Positions 15,804-24,541 of a stretch of 64,000 bases of DNA are shown piece after piece. This stretch comes from Pseudomonadota bacterium (GTDB taxonomy: Bacteria; Pseudomonadota; Gammaproteobacteria; Steroidobacterales; Steroidobacteraceae): NCBI GenBank assembly GCA_016705325.1, contig JADIYJ010000014.1:62001-126000 (forward strand), in the 5' to 3' direction. Every line of letters begins with the position of its first letter. Position 1 is the stretch's first letter. The notes beneath the pieces were generated by a model. That model was given only the letters and a program-made list of their open reading frames with translations, was not told the origin of the DNA and ran no database searches. The position numbers were made by a program, and so were the translations under genes.

Positions 15804-17744
15804 CGGGAGTTCTACCCCACCGTGTTGAACTGAGATGGCCGAAGTGGCTGGAATCGCTGGGTTTCAGTGCCGGTGTGCGGCCTGGAGCGCTGCATAGTGT
15901 AGCCATGTAACTGTCGTTTGCAGGTTGATTTATGGTGCGGGGATTGGCATCATGTAGCCATGCACATTGACGGCGTGCCGAACCGCACTTCCCGGCCCAC
16001 CTACCTGCTGCGCGAGTCCTATCGCGAGGGCAAGAAGGTGCGCAAACGCACGCTGGCCAATCTCTCGGCGCTCTCCGATGAGCAGATCGATGCCATCCGC
16101 GCGGTGCTCGCGGGGCAGAGCGTGCGCCCGGTGGAGGAACTGTGGCAGACCACCCGATCGCGCGCCCACGGCGCGGTGCAAGCCGTGCGTGTAGCCATGC
16201 AGAGGCTGGGCTTCGAGTCCCTGCTCGGCTCTCGCCCGAGCCCGCAGCGTGATGCGGTCTGTGCGATGGTGGCGGCGCGGATCGTGGCGCCGCACACGAA
16301 GCTGGCGACCACGCGCTGGTGGCATACGAACACGCTGGCCGAAGAGTACGGTGTGCTCGAGACGGATGAGACGGACCTGTATGCGGCGATGGACTGGCTT
16401 TTGGAGCGGCAGGGGCCGATCCAGAAGAAGCTCGCCGCGCGGCATCTGTCCGAGGGGTCGCTCGCGCTGTACGACCTCAGTTCGAGTTACTTCGAGGGGA
16501 GTTGTTGTCCGCTGGCCAAGATCGGCTACAGCCGCGACGGCAAGCGCAACACCCCACAGGTCAACTATGGACTGCTCACGACGCGTGCCGGCTGTCCGGT
16601 GGCGATCTCGGTGTACGCGGGCAACACGGCCGATGCGAGCACGCTGATGCCGCAGGTCGATCAGCTGCGCCGGGACTTTGGCCTCGAGCGTCTGGTGCTC
16701 ATCGGCGATCGGGGGATGATCTCGCACAAAGCCATCGACACGTTGCGCACCCTGGACGGCCTCGCCTGGATCACGGCGCTGAAGAGCTCCCAGATCCGCG
16801 CGCTGGTGCAAGGCGGCACACTGCAGCTGGGCCTGTTCGATCAGCGCAATCTCTTCGAGTGCTCGCATCCGGACTTTCCCGGCGAACGACTGATGGCGTG
16901 TCGTAATGTTGAGCTTGGCAAGCTACGCGCGCATAAGCGCGAGGCGCTGCTGGTAGCGACCGAGAAAGAACTGGAGAAGATCCGCGCCCGCATCGACAAC
17001 GGCTCACTCACCGGCCGCGACAAAATCGGCGTCAAGGTCGGCCAGGTACTCAACAAGTACAAAGTCGGCAAACATTTTGCGCTCACCATCGAGGACTCTG
17101 GCTTCCAGTTCCAGCGGCTGCAGCCCCAGATCGCCGCCGAAGCGGCGCTCGATGGGTTGTACGTGATCCGCACCAGCGTCCCGAAAGAACAGATGAGCTC
17201 AGCCGAGGCGGTGCTCAATTACAAAGCGCTCGCCGAGGTGGAGAGAGCGTTCCGCTCCATGAAAACCATCGATCTGCACGTGCGTCCCATCCACCACCAT
17301 CTGGAAACCCGCGTGCGGGCGCACATCTTCCTGTGCATGCTCGCCTACTATGTCGAGTGGCACATGCGCGAGGCGTGGCGCGAGCTGCTGTTTGCGGACC
17401 AGGACCTTGAGCGCAAGAAGCATCGCGACCCGGTCGCCGCTGCCAAGCGCTCCGACGCCGCGCTGGCGAAAGTCGCCACCCGTACCCTCAAAGACGGCTC
17501 ACCCGTGCACAGTTTCCGCACGCTGCTCGAGGACCTCTCCACCATCGTGCGCAACACCTGCGAGGCACGCTTCGGTCAGCGCAGCGGTTCGAGCTTCCAG
17601 ATGACCACCACACCCAATCCGGCACAACAGCGAGCGTTGCAGTTGCTCCAAGCCATCACCGTGTAGCCACACGCGCGACCGCCCATCATGCTGCAAATCC
17701 CTGTTCTACCGACGAATCTCTTTCACTCGGCCGAAGAACTCCCG
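15804..17744 (+). mobile_element. IS1634-like insertion sequence (IS4 superfamily)
   Basis: A complete element of about 1.94 kb. The left end begins CGGGAGTTCT at 15804 and the right end is its exact inverse, AGAACTCCCG, ending at 17744. Further matches (C, C, GTG) continue inward, and TCTA/TAGA just outside both ends may extend the repeat to 15798-17750. No clean target-site duplication was found: the left flank is TCTAAA and the right flank ACTAGA. One transposase gene fills the element. The right end lies immediately beside the TAG stop codon of the vapC-like gene. Confidence 0.75.
15960..17666 (+). CDS. IS1634-family transposase
   Basis: An intact 568-residue DDE transposase with an RNase H-like fold carrying a long insertion. 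Likely catalytic residues: Asp172 in LYDLSSSYFEG, Asp250 in LIGDRGM, and Glu428 in YKALAEVERAFR (YREK-like signature). The start is ATG 15960 (MHIDGVPNRT...), which matches the family's usual beginning; an in-frame ATG 42 bp upstream is less likely. No frameshift is seen, so the element may be active. A wrecked relative of the same family lies at 26965-27447. Confidence 0.92.
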   Translation: MHIDGVPNRTSRPTYLLRESYREGKKVRKRTLANLSALSDEQIDAIRAVLAGQSVRPVEELWQTTRSRAHGAVQAVRVAMQRLGFESLLGSRPSPQRDAVCAMVAARIVAPHTKLATTRWWHTNTLAEEYGVLETDETDLYAAMDWLLERQGPIQKKLAARHLSEGSLALYDLSSSYFEGSCCPLAKIGYSRDGKRNTPQVNYGLLTTRAGCPVAISVYAGNTADASTLMPQVDQLRRDFGLERLVLIGDRGMISHKAIDTLRTLDGLAWITALKSSQIRALVQGGTLQLGLFDQRNLFECSHPDFPGERLMACRNVELGKLRAHKREALLVATEKELEKIRARIDNGSLTGRDKIGVKVGQVLNKYKVGKHFALTIEDSGFQFQRLQPQIAAEAALDGLYVIRTSVPKEQMSSAEAVLNYKALAEVERAFRSMKTIDLHVRPIHHHLETRVRAHIFLCMLAYYVEWHMREAWRELLFADQDLERKKHRDPVAAAKRSDAALAKVATRTLKDGSPVHSFRTLLEDLSTIVRNTCEARFGQRSGSSFQMTTTPNPAQQRALQLLQAITV

Positions 17745-17745
17745 A

Positions 17746-18120
17746 CTAGACGACGGTAACGATGTCGCCGTAGTGGGCCAGGGCGGCATCGTTCGTCACA
17801 AGGCGCATCGGCTCGATGAGGGCCTGGGCGATCAGCAGGCGATCAAACGGGTCACGGTGGACCGGCGGTAGGTTCACGACGCGCGCAGCGTGGGCCCCCG
17901 TGACGGGCAATTCCAGGAACCCGGCGGGCTCGAGCGCCGCAAGCACTTCGCGCGGGTCCGCCGACAACTTGCCGAGCGCCGCCTTGATACTGATCTCCCA
18001 GATCGATGCGGCGCTGACATACACATTGGCGTCGTTGATGAGCTTGCGTGCCGCGGCAGGAAGCTTCGACGGCGCGCCGAGTGCCCAGAGCAGCAGGTGC
18101 GTGTCGAGCAGGACGCGCAA
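17746..18120 (-). CDS. PIN-domain toxin, VapC family
   Basis: A 124-residue PIN-domain ribonuclease toxin. Acidic active-site residues are seen in LLDTHLLLWAL (first Asp), SIWEISIKAALGKL (Glu), HRDPFDRLLIAQAL and LVTNDAAL (the last Asp). Members cut tRNA or rRNA when freed from their antitoxin. It starts 2 bp after the stop of the Phd/YefM-type antitoxin, in the usual antitoxin-first order. Its TAG stop (17748-17746) touches the right end of the IS, so the original 3' end may have been replaced by insertion without loss of coding sequence. Confidence 0.92.
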   Translation of the reverse strand: MRVLLDTHLLLWALGAPSKLPAAARKLINDANVYVSAASIWEISIKAALGKLSADPREVLAALEPAGFLELPVTGAHAARVVNLPPVHRDPFDRLLIAQALIEPMRLVTNDAALAHYGDIVTVV

Positions 18121-18122
18121 CG

Positions 18123-18362
18123 TCAGCGACCCTCGAACTCTGCCAGCACTTCCGGCGGCAGCGGGGCGTTGAAGTCGCCCGGCACCTTGATGCGTCCCTT
18201 CAGCCCGCCCAGCTTCTTCGGCCGCACGCTGGTCTCGAGCGGCACCAGGCGCGCCACGGGCTTGCCGGCCTTGGCGATGACGACTTCGGCGCCCGCCGCC
18301 ACCTCGTCCAGGATGCGGGAGAGGTGCGTCTTGGCCTGGTGGATATTGACGATCGTGCTCAT
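18123..18362 (-). CDS. Phd/YefM-family antitoxin
   Basis: A 79-residue antitoxin with the Phd/YefM N-terminal DNA-binding fold (MSTIVNIHQAKTHLSRILDE, then AGAEVVIAKAGKPVARLVPL) and a C-terminal tail (LPPEVLAEFEG) that binds the PIN toxin. It pairs with the toxin gene 2 bp downstream and normally represses its own operon. The upstream bases 18363-18400 contain overlapping TTAGTTCAACTTAGTCTAAG repeats that could be its operator. Confidence 0.9.
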   Translation of the reverse strand: MSTIVNIHQAKTHLSRILDEVAAGAEVVIAKAGKPVARLVPLETSVRPKKLGGLKGRIKVPGDFNAPLPPEVLAEFEGR

Positions 18363-18509
18363 GGGTGGGCTGGGTAACTTAGTTCAACTTAGTCTAAGCA
18401 CTGGGCGCCCGGGTGGCAAGCCGGGCCCGCTGCGGACACTTGGCTACAACCAGGGGTCCTTAATCGATTGGCAACGGCAGCTACGCACTGGTCCATTAGG
18501 TGCGTGGCT

Positions 18510-18534
18510 GATCATAGCACTTGGTGCTATGATC
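18510..18534. promoter_or_regulatory. Perfect 11-bp inverted repeat, probable HigA operator
   Basis: GATCATAGCAC-TTG-GTGCTATGATC: two perfect 11-bp arms around a 3-bp centre, 5 bp upstream of the toxin-stub start codon at 18540. TAGCAC...GTGCTA palindromes of this kind are usual operators for HigA-type XRE antitoxins, which here is encoded just downstream. Assignment is by position and form. Confidence 0.75.
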
Positions 18535-18539
18535 GCTCC

Positions 18540-18605
18540 GTGCGTAGAGTCTTCAAGACCCGAACGTTCGGTCGCCGAGGGCGAATTGATGGAGATCTGT
18601 CGTGA
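18540..18605 (+). pseudogene. Stub of a HigB/RelE-type toxin gene
   Basis: GTG 18540 begins a 21-codon frame whose first residues, MRRVFKTRTF, match the start of HigB-type toxins (M-x-x-VFKTRWF-x-x-W). It then runs to a TGA that overlaps the antitoxin GTG at 18602 (GTGA). A normal toxin has about 100 residues, so most of the gene has been deleted while the start, operator and stop/start junction with the antitoxin remain. Confidence 0.6.
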
Positions 18606-18910
18606 AGAAAAGCCGCCTGCTCAGTGAAATGCACGAAACCGCGCGCGGGCTGGCTCGCGCCGGTGCGATCGACAAGCAGACGCTCCGGGACCTGGACGCG
18701 CTGTGCCTGCCGCCGGTACGCGATTTGTCGGCCAGGCAAATCCGGGCGATTCGCAACCGCACACACATGAGTCAGGCAGTGTTTGCGGCGGTGCTCAACA
18801 CCAGCGTGTCGACCGTGCAGAAGTGGGAGATCGGGGAGAAGCGACCAAGTGGGCCGTCGCTCAAGCTGCTGAACGTGATCGAACGCAAGGGAGTCGAGGC
18901 TCTAGCCTGA
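18602..18910 (+). CDS. HigA-type XRE antitoxin, orphan
   Basis: A 102-residue protein with a C-terminal XRE helix-turn-helix (about residues 45-95: LSARQIRAIRNRTHMSQAVF, then STVQKWEIGEKRPSGPSLKL). This layout is that of antitoxins encoded after a HigB/RelE toxin. The toxin partner is only a 21-codon stub. The strong palindrome upstream suggests it still represses its own promoter, and it could cross-neutralise a toxin elsewhere. Confidence 0.85.
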   Translation: MKKSRLLSEMHETARGLARAGAIDKQTLRDLDALCLPPVRDLSARQIRAIRNRTHMSQAVFAAVLNTSVSTVQKWEIGEKRPSGPSLKLLNVIERKGVEALA

Positions 18911-19011
18911 ATCGAGGTCGTCCCGGTGGGCCACGTCAGTGCCGGGACGTACCCACTATCCAGGGCGTGCCCGACCGGGTGAGTCGTCACCGGCCCCACC
19001 CATTGGAGCCG

Positions 19012-21153
19012 TCATCGTTTGACGGCGGCCGCTGCCGCCCGATCCTGCTTCGCGCGCTCGATGACGTACGCATGGATGTCGGCGACGTCCTGCTCACTCA
19101 CGAGGTCGCCCATGCGCGGCATGCCGACCGAGTGGATTACGCCGTCGTAGACGATCTGCTTGAAGATCGAATGTTTTTCCGCCGTGAGCCGGCGCAGGTC
19201 CGGCACCACGCCGCCGGAGACCACGATCGCGCCGTGGCACACCATGCAGGTGGCGGCGTACCTGAACTTGCCGTTCTCTATCTGTGCGGCGGTCGCGGTG
19301 CTGGCCGGCGGCTCGGGGATGTCGAGATTGCGCTCGGCGATCTTCGGCAGCGGCGCCGTGCCGCCGAGTTTGAACGCAAGGATGTGCCCTTCGTTCAGGT
19401 ACTTGCCCGACGCCATCGTGCGCGGGTCGCCACCAGTCACGGCGCCCGCGCCGCCATAGCCCGCCAGCACGGCGATGTATTGCTCGCCGTCCACCGAATA
19501 TGTGACCGGCGGCGCGACGATACCGACCATCGTTGGCACGGACCACAGCGTCTTGCCGAGGTCGGCCGAGTAGGCGACGAAACGCCCGTCGCCCGTGCCC
19601 TGGAACAGCAGGTTGCCCGCGGTCGTGAGCAGGCCGCCGTTCCAGAACGCCGGGTGCTCGATTTCCCAGCGGGTCTTTTTCGCGATCGGATCCCAGGCCT
19701 TCAGGTAACCGCGGTCCAGCGGCAGGTTGCCGCCCGTCTGCGCGAGGATGGCGTACACCGTGTTCGCGTAATTGTTCCAGTCGACACCCGGGTTCCAGAA
19801 CATTTCCTGCCGCGTGTACTTGCCGGTCTTCAGGAATTCAGTCGACGGCGGATAAATGCCGGCGGGCTGCATCGCCGGGATGTAGACGAGGCCCGTCTGC
19901 GGGTTGAACGCCATCGGATGCCAGTTGTGGCCGCCGAACGCCGCCGGCACGATGAGCTTGGTCTCCTTGCTCCAGTCGCCTTCGGGCGTCTCGACCGGGC
20001 GTCCCGTCTTCATGTCGACGTGGCTGGCCCAGGTCGCCGGGATGTACTTGTCCGCCGACAGCAGTTCGCCGGTGACGCGGTCGATGACGTAGAAGAAGCC
20101 GTTCTTCGGCGCCTGCATCAGTACCTTGCGCGGTTTGCCGTCGAGCACGAGGTCCGCGAGGATGATGTGTTGCGTCGCCGTGTAGTCCCAGTTGTCACCC
20201 GGCGTGACCTGGTAATGCCACTTCAGGTCACCGGTGTCCGGATCGAGCGCCAGGATCGACGACAGGTACAGGTTGTCGCCGCCGCCCGGTGAGCGGATCG
20301 AGCGCGCCCACGGCGAGCCATTGCCGGTGCCGACGTAGAGCGTGTCGAGGTCGGGGTCGTACGCCATCGAGTCCCACACCGTGCCGCCGCCGCCGCCTTT
20401 CCACCACTCGCCGGTCCACGTCTTCGCGGCCGACTCCATCTCGGGGCTCTCGAAGCCGTCCTTCGGATTACCGGGGACCGTGTAGAAGCGCCAGGCAAGC
20501 TTGCCGGTGTCCGCGTCGTAGGCCGAGAAATAACCGCGCACGCCGTACTCGCCGCCGCCGTTGCCGATCAGCACCTTGCCCTTGATCACCCGCGGCGCGC
20601 CGGTGATCGTGTAGGGCTTGGTGCGGTCGATCGTGTTGATCTCCCAGCGCTTCTTGCCAGTGCGCGCATCGAGCGAAATCAGCCGGCCGTCGAGCGTCGC
20701 GAAGTAGAGTGCGTCCTGCCACAGCGCCACGCCGCGGTTGACCGCATCGCAGCAGGCATAGCGGCCCCACTCGCGCGGCACCTGCGGATCGTAGGTCCAC
20801 AGTTCCTTGCCGGTCTTCGCGTCCAGTGCATACACCACGCTCCAGACGCCGGTGGCGTACATGCGGCCGTCGACGACGATAGGCGTCGCCTGCAGGCCGC
20901 GCGTCGTGCCCGTCGTGTACGACCAGGCGAGACCGAGCTGCTCGACATTGCCGTCGTTGACCTGCTTGAGCGGGCTGTAGCGTTGCTCGCCGTAGGTGCG
21001 ACCGTGCGCGAGCCAGTTCTGGGGCTCACTGTCGGCCGCAATGATGCGTTCGGCGGTCACGGGCTTCGACTGCGCGGCCGCAAACGGCAGTGCAATCGAC
21101 GCGAACAGGGCGAAGAGACGGGTGCAGTTATGCGAGCTGTGCATGGACTTCAT
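19012..21153 (-). CDS. PQQ-dependent quinohemoprotein alcohol dehydrogenase (type II)
   Basis: A 713-residue periplasmic enzyme that oxidises alcohols to aldehydes with PQQ, calcium and a fused c-type cytochrome. A signal peptide ends near FAAAQS. The eight-bladed propeller domain shows tryptophan-docking units (GKELWTYDP, GKKRWEI, GDLKWHYQ), the adjacent-cysteine disulfide ACCDAVNRG (Cys134-Cys135) and FGGHNWHPMAFNP. The C-terminal cytochrome has CMVCH at 636-640 and GMPRM as the likely Met ligand. The length and fused heme domain match quinohemoprotein ADH IIB. It is a natural second step after the AlkB hydroxylase, though 10 kb away. No PQQ biosynthesis genes are present here. Confidence 0.93.
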   Translation of the reverse strand: MKSMHSSHNCTRLFALFASIALPFAAAQSKPVTAERIIAADSEPQNWLAHGRTYGEQRYSPLKQVNDGNVEQLGLAWSYTTGTTRGLQATPIVVDGRMYATGVWSVVYALDAKTGKELWTYDPQVPREWGRYACCDAVNRGVALWQDALYFATLDGRLISLDARTGKKRWEINTIDRTKPYTITGAPRVIKGKVLIGNGGGEYGVRGYFSAYDADTGKLAWRFYTVPGNPKDGFESPEMESAAKTWTGEWWKGGGGGTVWDSMAYDPDLDTLYVGTGNGSPWARSIRSPGGGDNLYLSSILALDPDTGDLKWHYQVTPGDNWDYTATQHIILADLVLDGKPRKVLMQAPKNGFFYVIDRVTGELLSADKYIPATWASHVDMKTGRPVETPEGDWSKETKLIVPAAFGGHNWHPMAFNPQTGLVYIPAMQPAGIYPPSTEFLKTGKYTRQEMFWNPGVDWNNYANTVYAILAQTGGNLPLDRGYLKAWDPIAKKTRWEIEHPAFWNGGLLTTAGNLLFQGTGDGRFVAYSADLGKTLWSVPTMVGIVAPPVTYSVDGEQYIAVLAGYGGAGAVTGGDPRTMASGKYLNEGHILAFKLGGTAPLPKIAERNLDIPEPPASTATAAQIENGKFRYAATCMVCHGAIVVSGGVVPDLRRLTAEKHSIFKQIVYDGVIHSVGMPRMGDLVSEQDVADIHAYVIERAKQDRAAAAAVKR

Positions 21154-21266
21154 GCCTGCCGTGGAACAAAAGTTCTAGGGGAGAATGAGTTTCCGCGCGA
21201 CGCGGCCCGATGGCAAGTGGGGGCCGAAAAGACGATCATTCACCGTACGCGGCAGAGGGGGTCGAC

Positions 21267-22763
21267 GTGGCATTCACGGAATACGGTCGTTACGACGCGC
21301 TGGGCCTTGCCGAACTCGTGCGCTCGGGACAGGTGAGCCCGGCGGAGCTGCTCGACGAAGCGCTGGCACGCACTGCGGCGGTGAATCCGCAGATCAATGC
21401 GGTCATTCATCTCATGGAAGGGCGCGCGCGCGACGCGATCGCGGCGGGCTTGCCGGAGGGGCCGTTCCGCGGCGTCCCTTTCCTGCTCAAGGACCTCATG
21501 ACGGCATATGCGGGCGAGCCCATGCGGTTCGGCTCGCGGCTGTTCCAGGACTACGTGCCCGCGATGGACGAGGAACTGACGCGCCGTTATCGCGTGGCCG
21601 GGCTGGTGATTTTCGGCAAGACCAACACACCGGAGCTGGGTGTCTCGAACGTCACCGAACCCGAGTTGTTCGGGCCGACCCGCAATCCCTGGAACCTGGA
21701 GCGTACCTCCAGTGGCTCGAGTGGCGGGTCCGCAGCCGCGGTGGCAGCGCGCATCGTGCCCGTCGCAAATGCGAACGACGGCGGCGGTTCGATCCGCACA
21801 CCGGCCTCAAATTGCGGACTGGTCGGGCTGAAGCCGAGTCGCGGCCGTAATCCCACCGGGCCCAACGCGCCCGACGTCTGGTGGGGATTCATCGGCGAGC
21901 ACGTCGTCGCGCGCACCGTTCGCGACAGCGCCGCGCTGCTCGACGCCACCTGTGGCGACTACCCGCAGCAACTCATGAAGCTGCCAGCACCCGTGCGTTC
22001 CTATCTGGACGAGACACGACAGGACCCGGGCGGGCTGCGCATCGCGTTCTCGTTCGATCCCGGCCTGGGCAAGACGCTGCATGCGGAGAATCGCAAGGCG
22101 CTCGAGGCCACCACGCGTGCACTGGCGGCGCTCGGCCACGAACTCGTGGAGGTCAAGCTGCCGCTGCCACCGGAATCGTTCGTCGCAAGCTACGCGTCGC
22201 TGATCGCGGCGGACGTCGCGGGTACGATGCGACTGGCTCCCGTCCTCGTGGGACGGGAGGCTCGCAGCGACGACGTCGAACTCGCCACCTGGGTGCTGGC
22301 GAAGATGGGTGAAGCGCAGTCGGGCGGCGAAGTCGCGGCCGCGCTCTGGACCATGCAGACTTTTTCGCGCCAGTGGCTGGCCTGGTCTGCCGCTTTCGAC
22401 GTGCTGCTGACACCCACCGTGGGCGTGCCGCCACTGCCGATCGGTGCGCACAAGCTGACCACGCTGCAACGCCAGGGATTGAAGCTGCTGACGTCGCTGC
22501 CCGGCGCCGCGCTGCTGAGCCAGCGCGACAAGGTCATCGAGGCTTTCGAGCCCGTGTTCGAATCGTCACCGTACACGATGATCGCGAACGTCACGGGCCA
22601 GCCCTCGCTGTCGCTGCCACTGCACTGGACCGACGACGGCCTGCCGATGGGCATGCTGTTCACCGCGCGCATCGGCGACGAAGCGACGCTGTTCCGCCTC
22701 GCGGCCCAGGTCGAGCAGGCCATGCCATGGGCGGAGCGCGTCGCGCCGCACGCGGTCCCCTGA
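21267..22763 (+). CDS. Amidase-signature family hydrolase
   Basis: A 498-residue amidase that hydrolyses a C-N amide bond. The Ser-cisSer-Lys triad is visible: Lys75 in VPFLLKDL, cis-Ser151/152 in SSGSSGGSAAAVA and nucleophile Ser175 in DGGGSIRTPA. The C-terminal block NVTGQPSLSLPL is typical. GTG 21267 is chosen for the AGAGGGGG 5 bp upstream; an in-frame start at 21210 is weaker. It is divergent from the PQQ dehydrogenase across 113 bp. The substrate cannot be told from sequence. Confidence 0.9.
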   Translation: MAFTEYGRYDALGLAELVRSGQVSPAELLDEALARTAAVNPQINAVIHLMEGRARDAIAAGLPEGPFRGVPFLLKDLMTAYAGEPMRFGSRLFQDYVPAMDEELTRRYRVAGLVIFGKTNTPELGVSNVTEPELFGPTRNPWNLERTSSGSSGGSAAAVAARIVPVANANDGGGSIRTPASNCGLVGLKPSRGRNPTGPNAPDVWWGFIGEHVVARTVRDSAALLDATCGDYPQQLMKLPAPVRSYLDETRQDPGGLRIAFSFDPGLGKTLHAENRKALEATTRALAALGHELVEVKLPLPPESFVASYASLIAADVAGTMRLAPVLVGREARSDDVELATWVLAKMGEAQSGGEVAAALWTMQTFSRQWLAWSAAFDVLLTPTVGVPPLPIGAHKLTTLQRQGLKLLTSLPGAALLSQRDKVIEAFEPVFESSPYTMIANVTGQPSLSLPLHWTDDGLPMGMLFTARIGDEATLFRLAAQVEQAMPWAERVAPHAVP

Positions 22764-23007
22764 ATCAGAGGGAGCGGCTGCGGAGTTTGAGCAGATCGTG
22801 CGCTGGTACTTTGCCGGCGAGAAAGCCGAAGCGATCTGGATTCGTGCTGCCCAGCAGGGGCCGCGCATCCAGCAGGTCGTCAAGAGCTTCGCACAGTACC
22901 GGATTGGCTGCGTCGCGGCCGGGTTCGCATCCGGACCATTCCCACTTGGCAGGCGGCTGGGTTTCGTCTCATGATGCGGTGCATCAATTCAGGGGATTGA
23001 GGCCGTC
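22764..23007 (+). other. Gap with an unassigned open stretch
   Basis: About 65 codons (starting near 22772) are open in one plus frame, with protein-like composition (EFEQIVRWYFAGEKAEAIWI..., ...RIQQVVKSFAQYR) and a TGA at about 22974. There is no start codon or ribosome site and I recognise no family. It may be a gene fragment. A GGGGATTGAGG stretch at its end serves as the upstream region of the iron alcohol dehydrogenase. Confidence 0.3.
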
Positions 23008-24228
23008 ATGTCGTCGCTCTTCGCCTTGCGCCTGTTCGGGTACCGACTGCTGAAGCCGCTCAACTGGCCCGTGTCGCGCGCCGTCGCGATCCCGCGTCCC
23101 ACCCTGTTCGTCGGCCCCGACGCCTCGTTGCGGCTGTGCGCGAGCATCGGCCTGTTCGGCTACCGGCGCGTGATGATCGTCACCGATGCCGTGCTCGTGA
23201 AGCTGGGCCTGGTCGAGCCGTTACGGCAGGCTCTTCTGGCGCAGGGCATCGACGTGGCCGTGCACGACGGTATAACGCCGGACCCGACCTACCCCGTGCT
23301 GCAGGCCGGCTATGAGGCCGTGCGCGCGCACCGCAGCGACGCGATCCTCGCCGTGGGTGGGGGATCGGCAATCGATGCGGCCAAGGTCATCGGCGCAATG
23401 GCGGTGTCGGGGAAGTCACCGGCGAAGCTCGTGGGCATGCTCAAGGTGGGCAAGCCGATGTTGCCGCTGTTCGCGATCCCGACCACGGCGGGCACCGGCT
23501 CCGAAGTGACCGTGGCTGCGGTTGTGACCGATCCCGTCCAGCACGTGAAGTCGGCAGTGATCGACCCGAAGCTCGTGCCGATGGCCGCGGCGCTCGATCC
23601 GCTGCTGATGAAGGGCATGCCGAAGCCGATCACCGCGGCAACGGGCATGGACGCGCTCACGCACGCCGTCGAGGCCTACATCAACCGCTGGCCGCATGCG
23701 GACACCGAGCAGCACTGCGTCGCGGCCGTGCGCATGATCTTCGGCAACCTGCAGCGCGCGTACGACGACGGCAACGACATGGAAGCACGCGAGGCGATGG
23801 CGCTCGCATCTTTCTACGCCGGTCTCGCGTTCACCAAGGCTTACGTCGGCTACGTGCATGCCTTCTCGCACAAGCTCGGCGGCATGTACGGCGTGCCGCA
23901 CGGGCTGGCCAACGCGATCACGCTGCCTTACGTGCTCGACTTCATCAAGGATGCGCCGCTGGCGCGCGAGCGCCTGGCGAAGCTCGCGATCGCGATCGGC
24001 GCGGGCGCTGCAGGCGATGCGGAGGATGTGCTGGCGCAGCGTTTCATCGATCGCGTGCGGGAGCTCAACCGTGGTGTCGGCATTCCGGAGAAGGTTGCCT
24101 CGCTCAAGCCGGTCGACGTGCCCGTGGTTGCTCGTGCCGCGATGGTCGAGGCCGCGCGCGACTACCCGGTGCCGATGAGCATGTCGCTTGGAGAGGCCGA
24201 GACGCTGCTGCAGCGAATGCAGGCATAA
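23008..24228 (+). CDS. Iron-containing (group III) alcohol dehydrogenase
   Basis: A 406-residue NAD(P)-dependent dehydrogenase. The cofactor region is GGGSAIDAAKVIGAM, followed by IPTTAGTGSEVT. Metal ligands are in MDALTHAVEAY (Asp and His), HAFSHKLGGMYGVPHG (two His) and the upstream VIDPKLVP block. Family members interconvert alcohols and aldehydes, so it may act on fatty alcohols from the AlkB pathway. It is the last clearly chromosomal gene before the attC-like sites. Confidence 0.9.
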   Translation: MSSLFALRLFGYRLLKPLNWPVSRAVAIPRPTLFVGPDASLRLCASIGLFGYRRVMIVTDAVLVKLGLVEPLRQALLAQGIDVAVHDGITPDPTYPVLQAGYEAVRAHRSDAILAVGGGSAIDAAKVIGAMAVSGKSPAKLVGMLKVGKPMLPLFAIPTTAGTGSEVTVAAVVTDPVQHVKSAVIDPKLVPMAAALDPLLMKGMPKPITAATGMDALTHAVEAYINRWPHADTEQHCVAAVRMIFGNLQRAYDDGNDMEAREAMALASFYAGLAFTKAYVGYVHAFSHKLGGMYGVPHGLANAITLPYVLDFIKDAPLARERLAKLAIAIGAGAAGDAEDVLAQRFIDRVRELNRGVGIPEKVASLKPVDVPVVARAAMVEAARDYPVPMSMSLGEAETLLQRMQA

Positions 24229-24463
24229 TTGTTGCAGGCAAATGTCGGGATTCGGTCGGCCACGCATCGGTCACGTGGGCGAACTGCTGTGGGTTCGGGG
24301 CGACGATTTTGTCGGCTTGCATTGCGTGGAGTTGCCGAATAAGCATCCGGTACCAATTCACGATATGAATGAGCCCGGGTCTAACGAAGACAATGGCTTA
24401 CGTGGAGCGCAACCGCGTTATGCGGACAATTTGCCGAGAAATGCCGGGAGCAAACCCGGCATG

Positions 24464-24537
24464 GCCTGACCAAATCTTCCTAAGTAAGTGCCAAGCTCAA
24501 ACGTCCGCGTGCGCGCCGCTCAGCGCAACCGTTAGTT
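24464..24537 (+). repeat. attC-like site 1 (integron cassette recombination site)
   Basis: Runs from GCCTGAC (R''-like; consensus RYYYAAC) to GTTAGTT (R'-like; consensus GTTRRRY) at 24531-24537. Its right 52 bases match those of site 2 (25608-25659) at 44 positions, including GCGTGCGCGCCGCTCAGC and CAACCGTTAG. The ending CTCAA/GCGCAA-CCGTTAG resembles the 3' half of known 59-base elements. It sits 4 bp ahead of the CPBP gene. A further GTCTAAC (24379) and GTTATGC (24417-24423) just upstream may be the ruin of another site. Confidence 0.5.
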
Positions 24538-24541
24538 CGAC

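Noticed and set aside
15828..15905. A tRNA-Ser/Leu-like start (GAGATGGCCGAAGTGGCTGG)
   Set aside because: Only a D-arm resemblance; no anticodon arm or T-loop (GGTTCAAATCC-like) follows, and it lies inside the IS left end.
24379..24423. A third attC site between GTCTAAC and GTTATGC
   Set aside because: Cores are present but only about 45 bp apart, below the usual attC length; noted only as a possible ruin.
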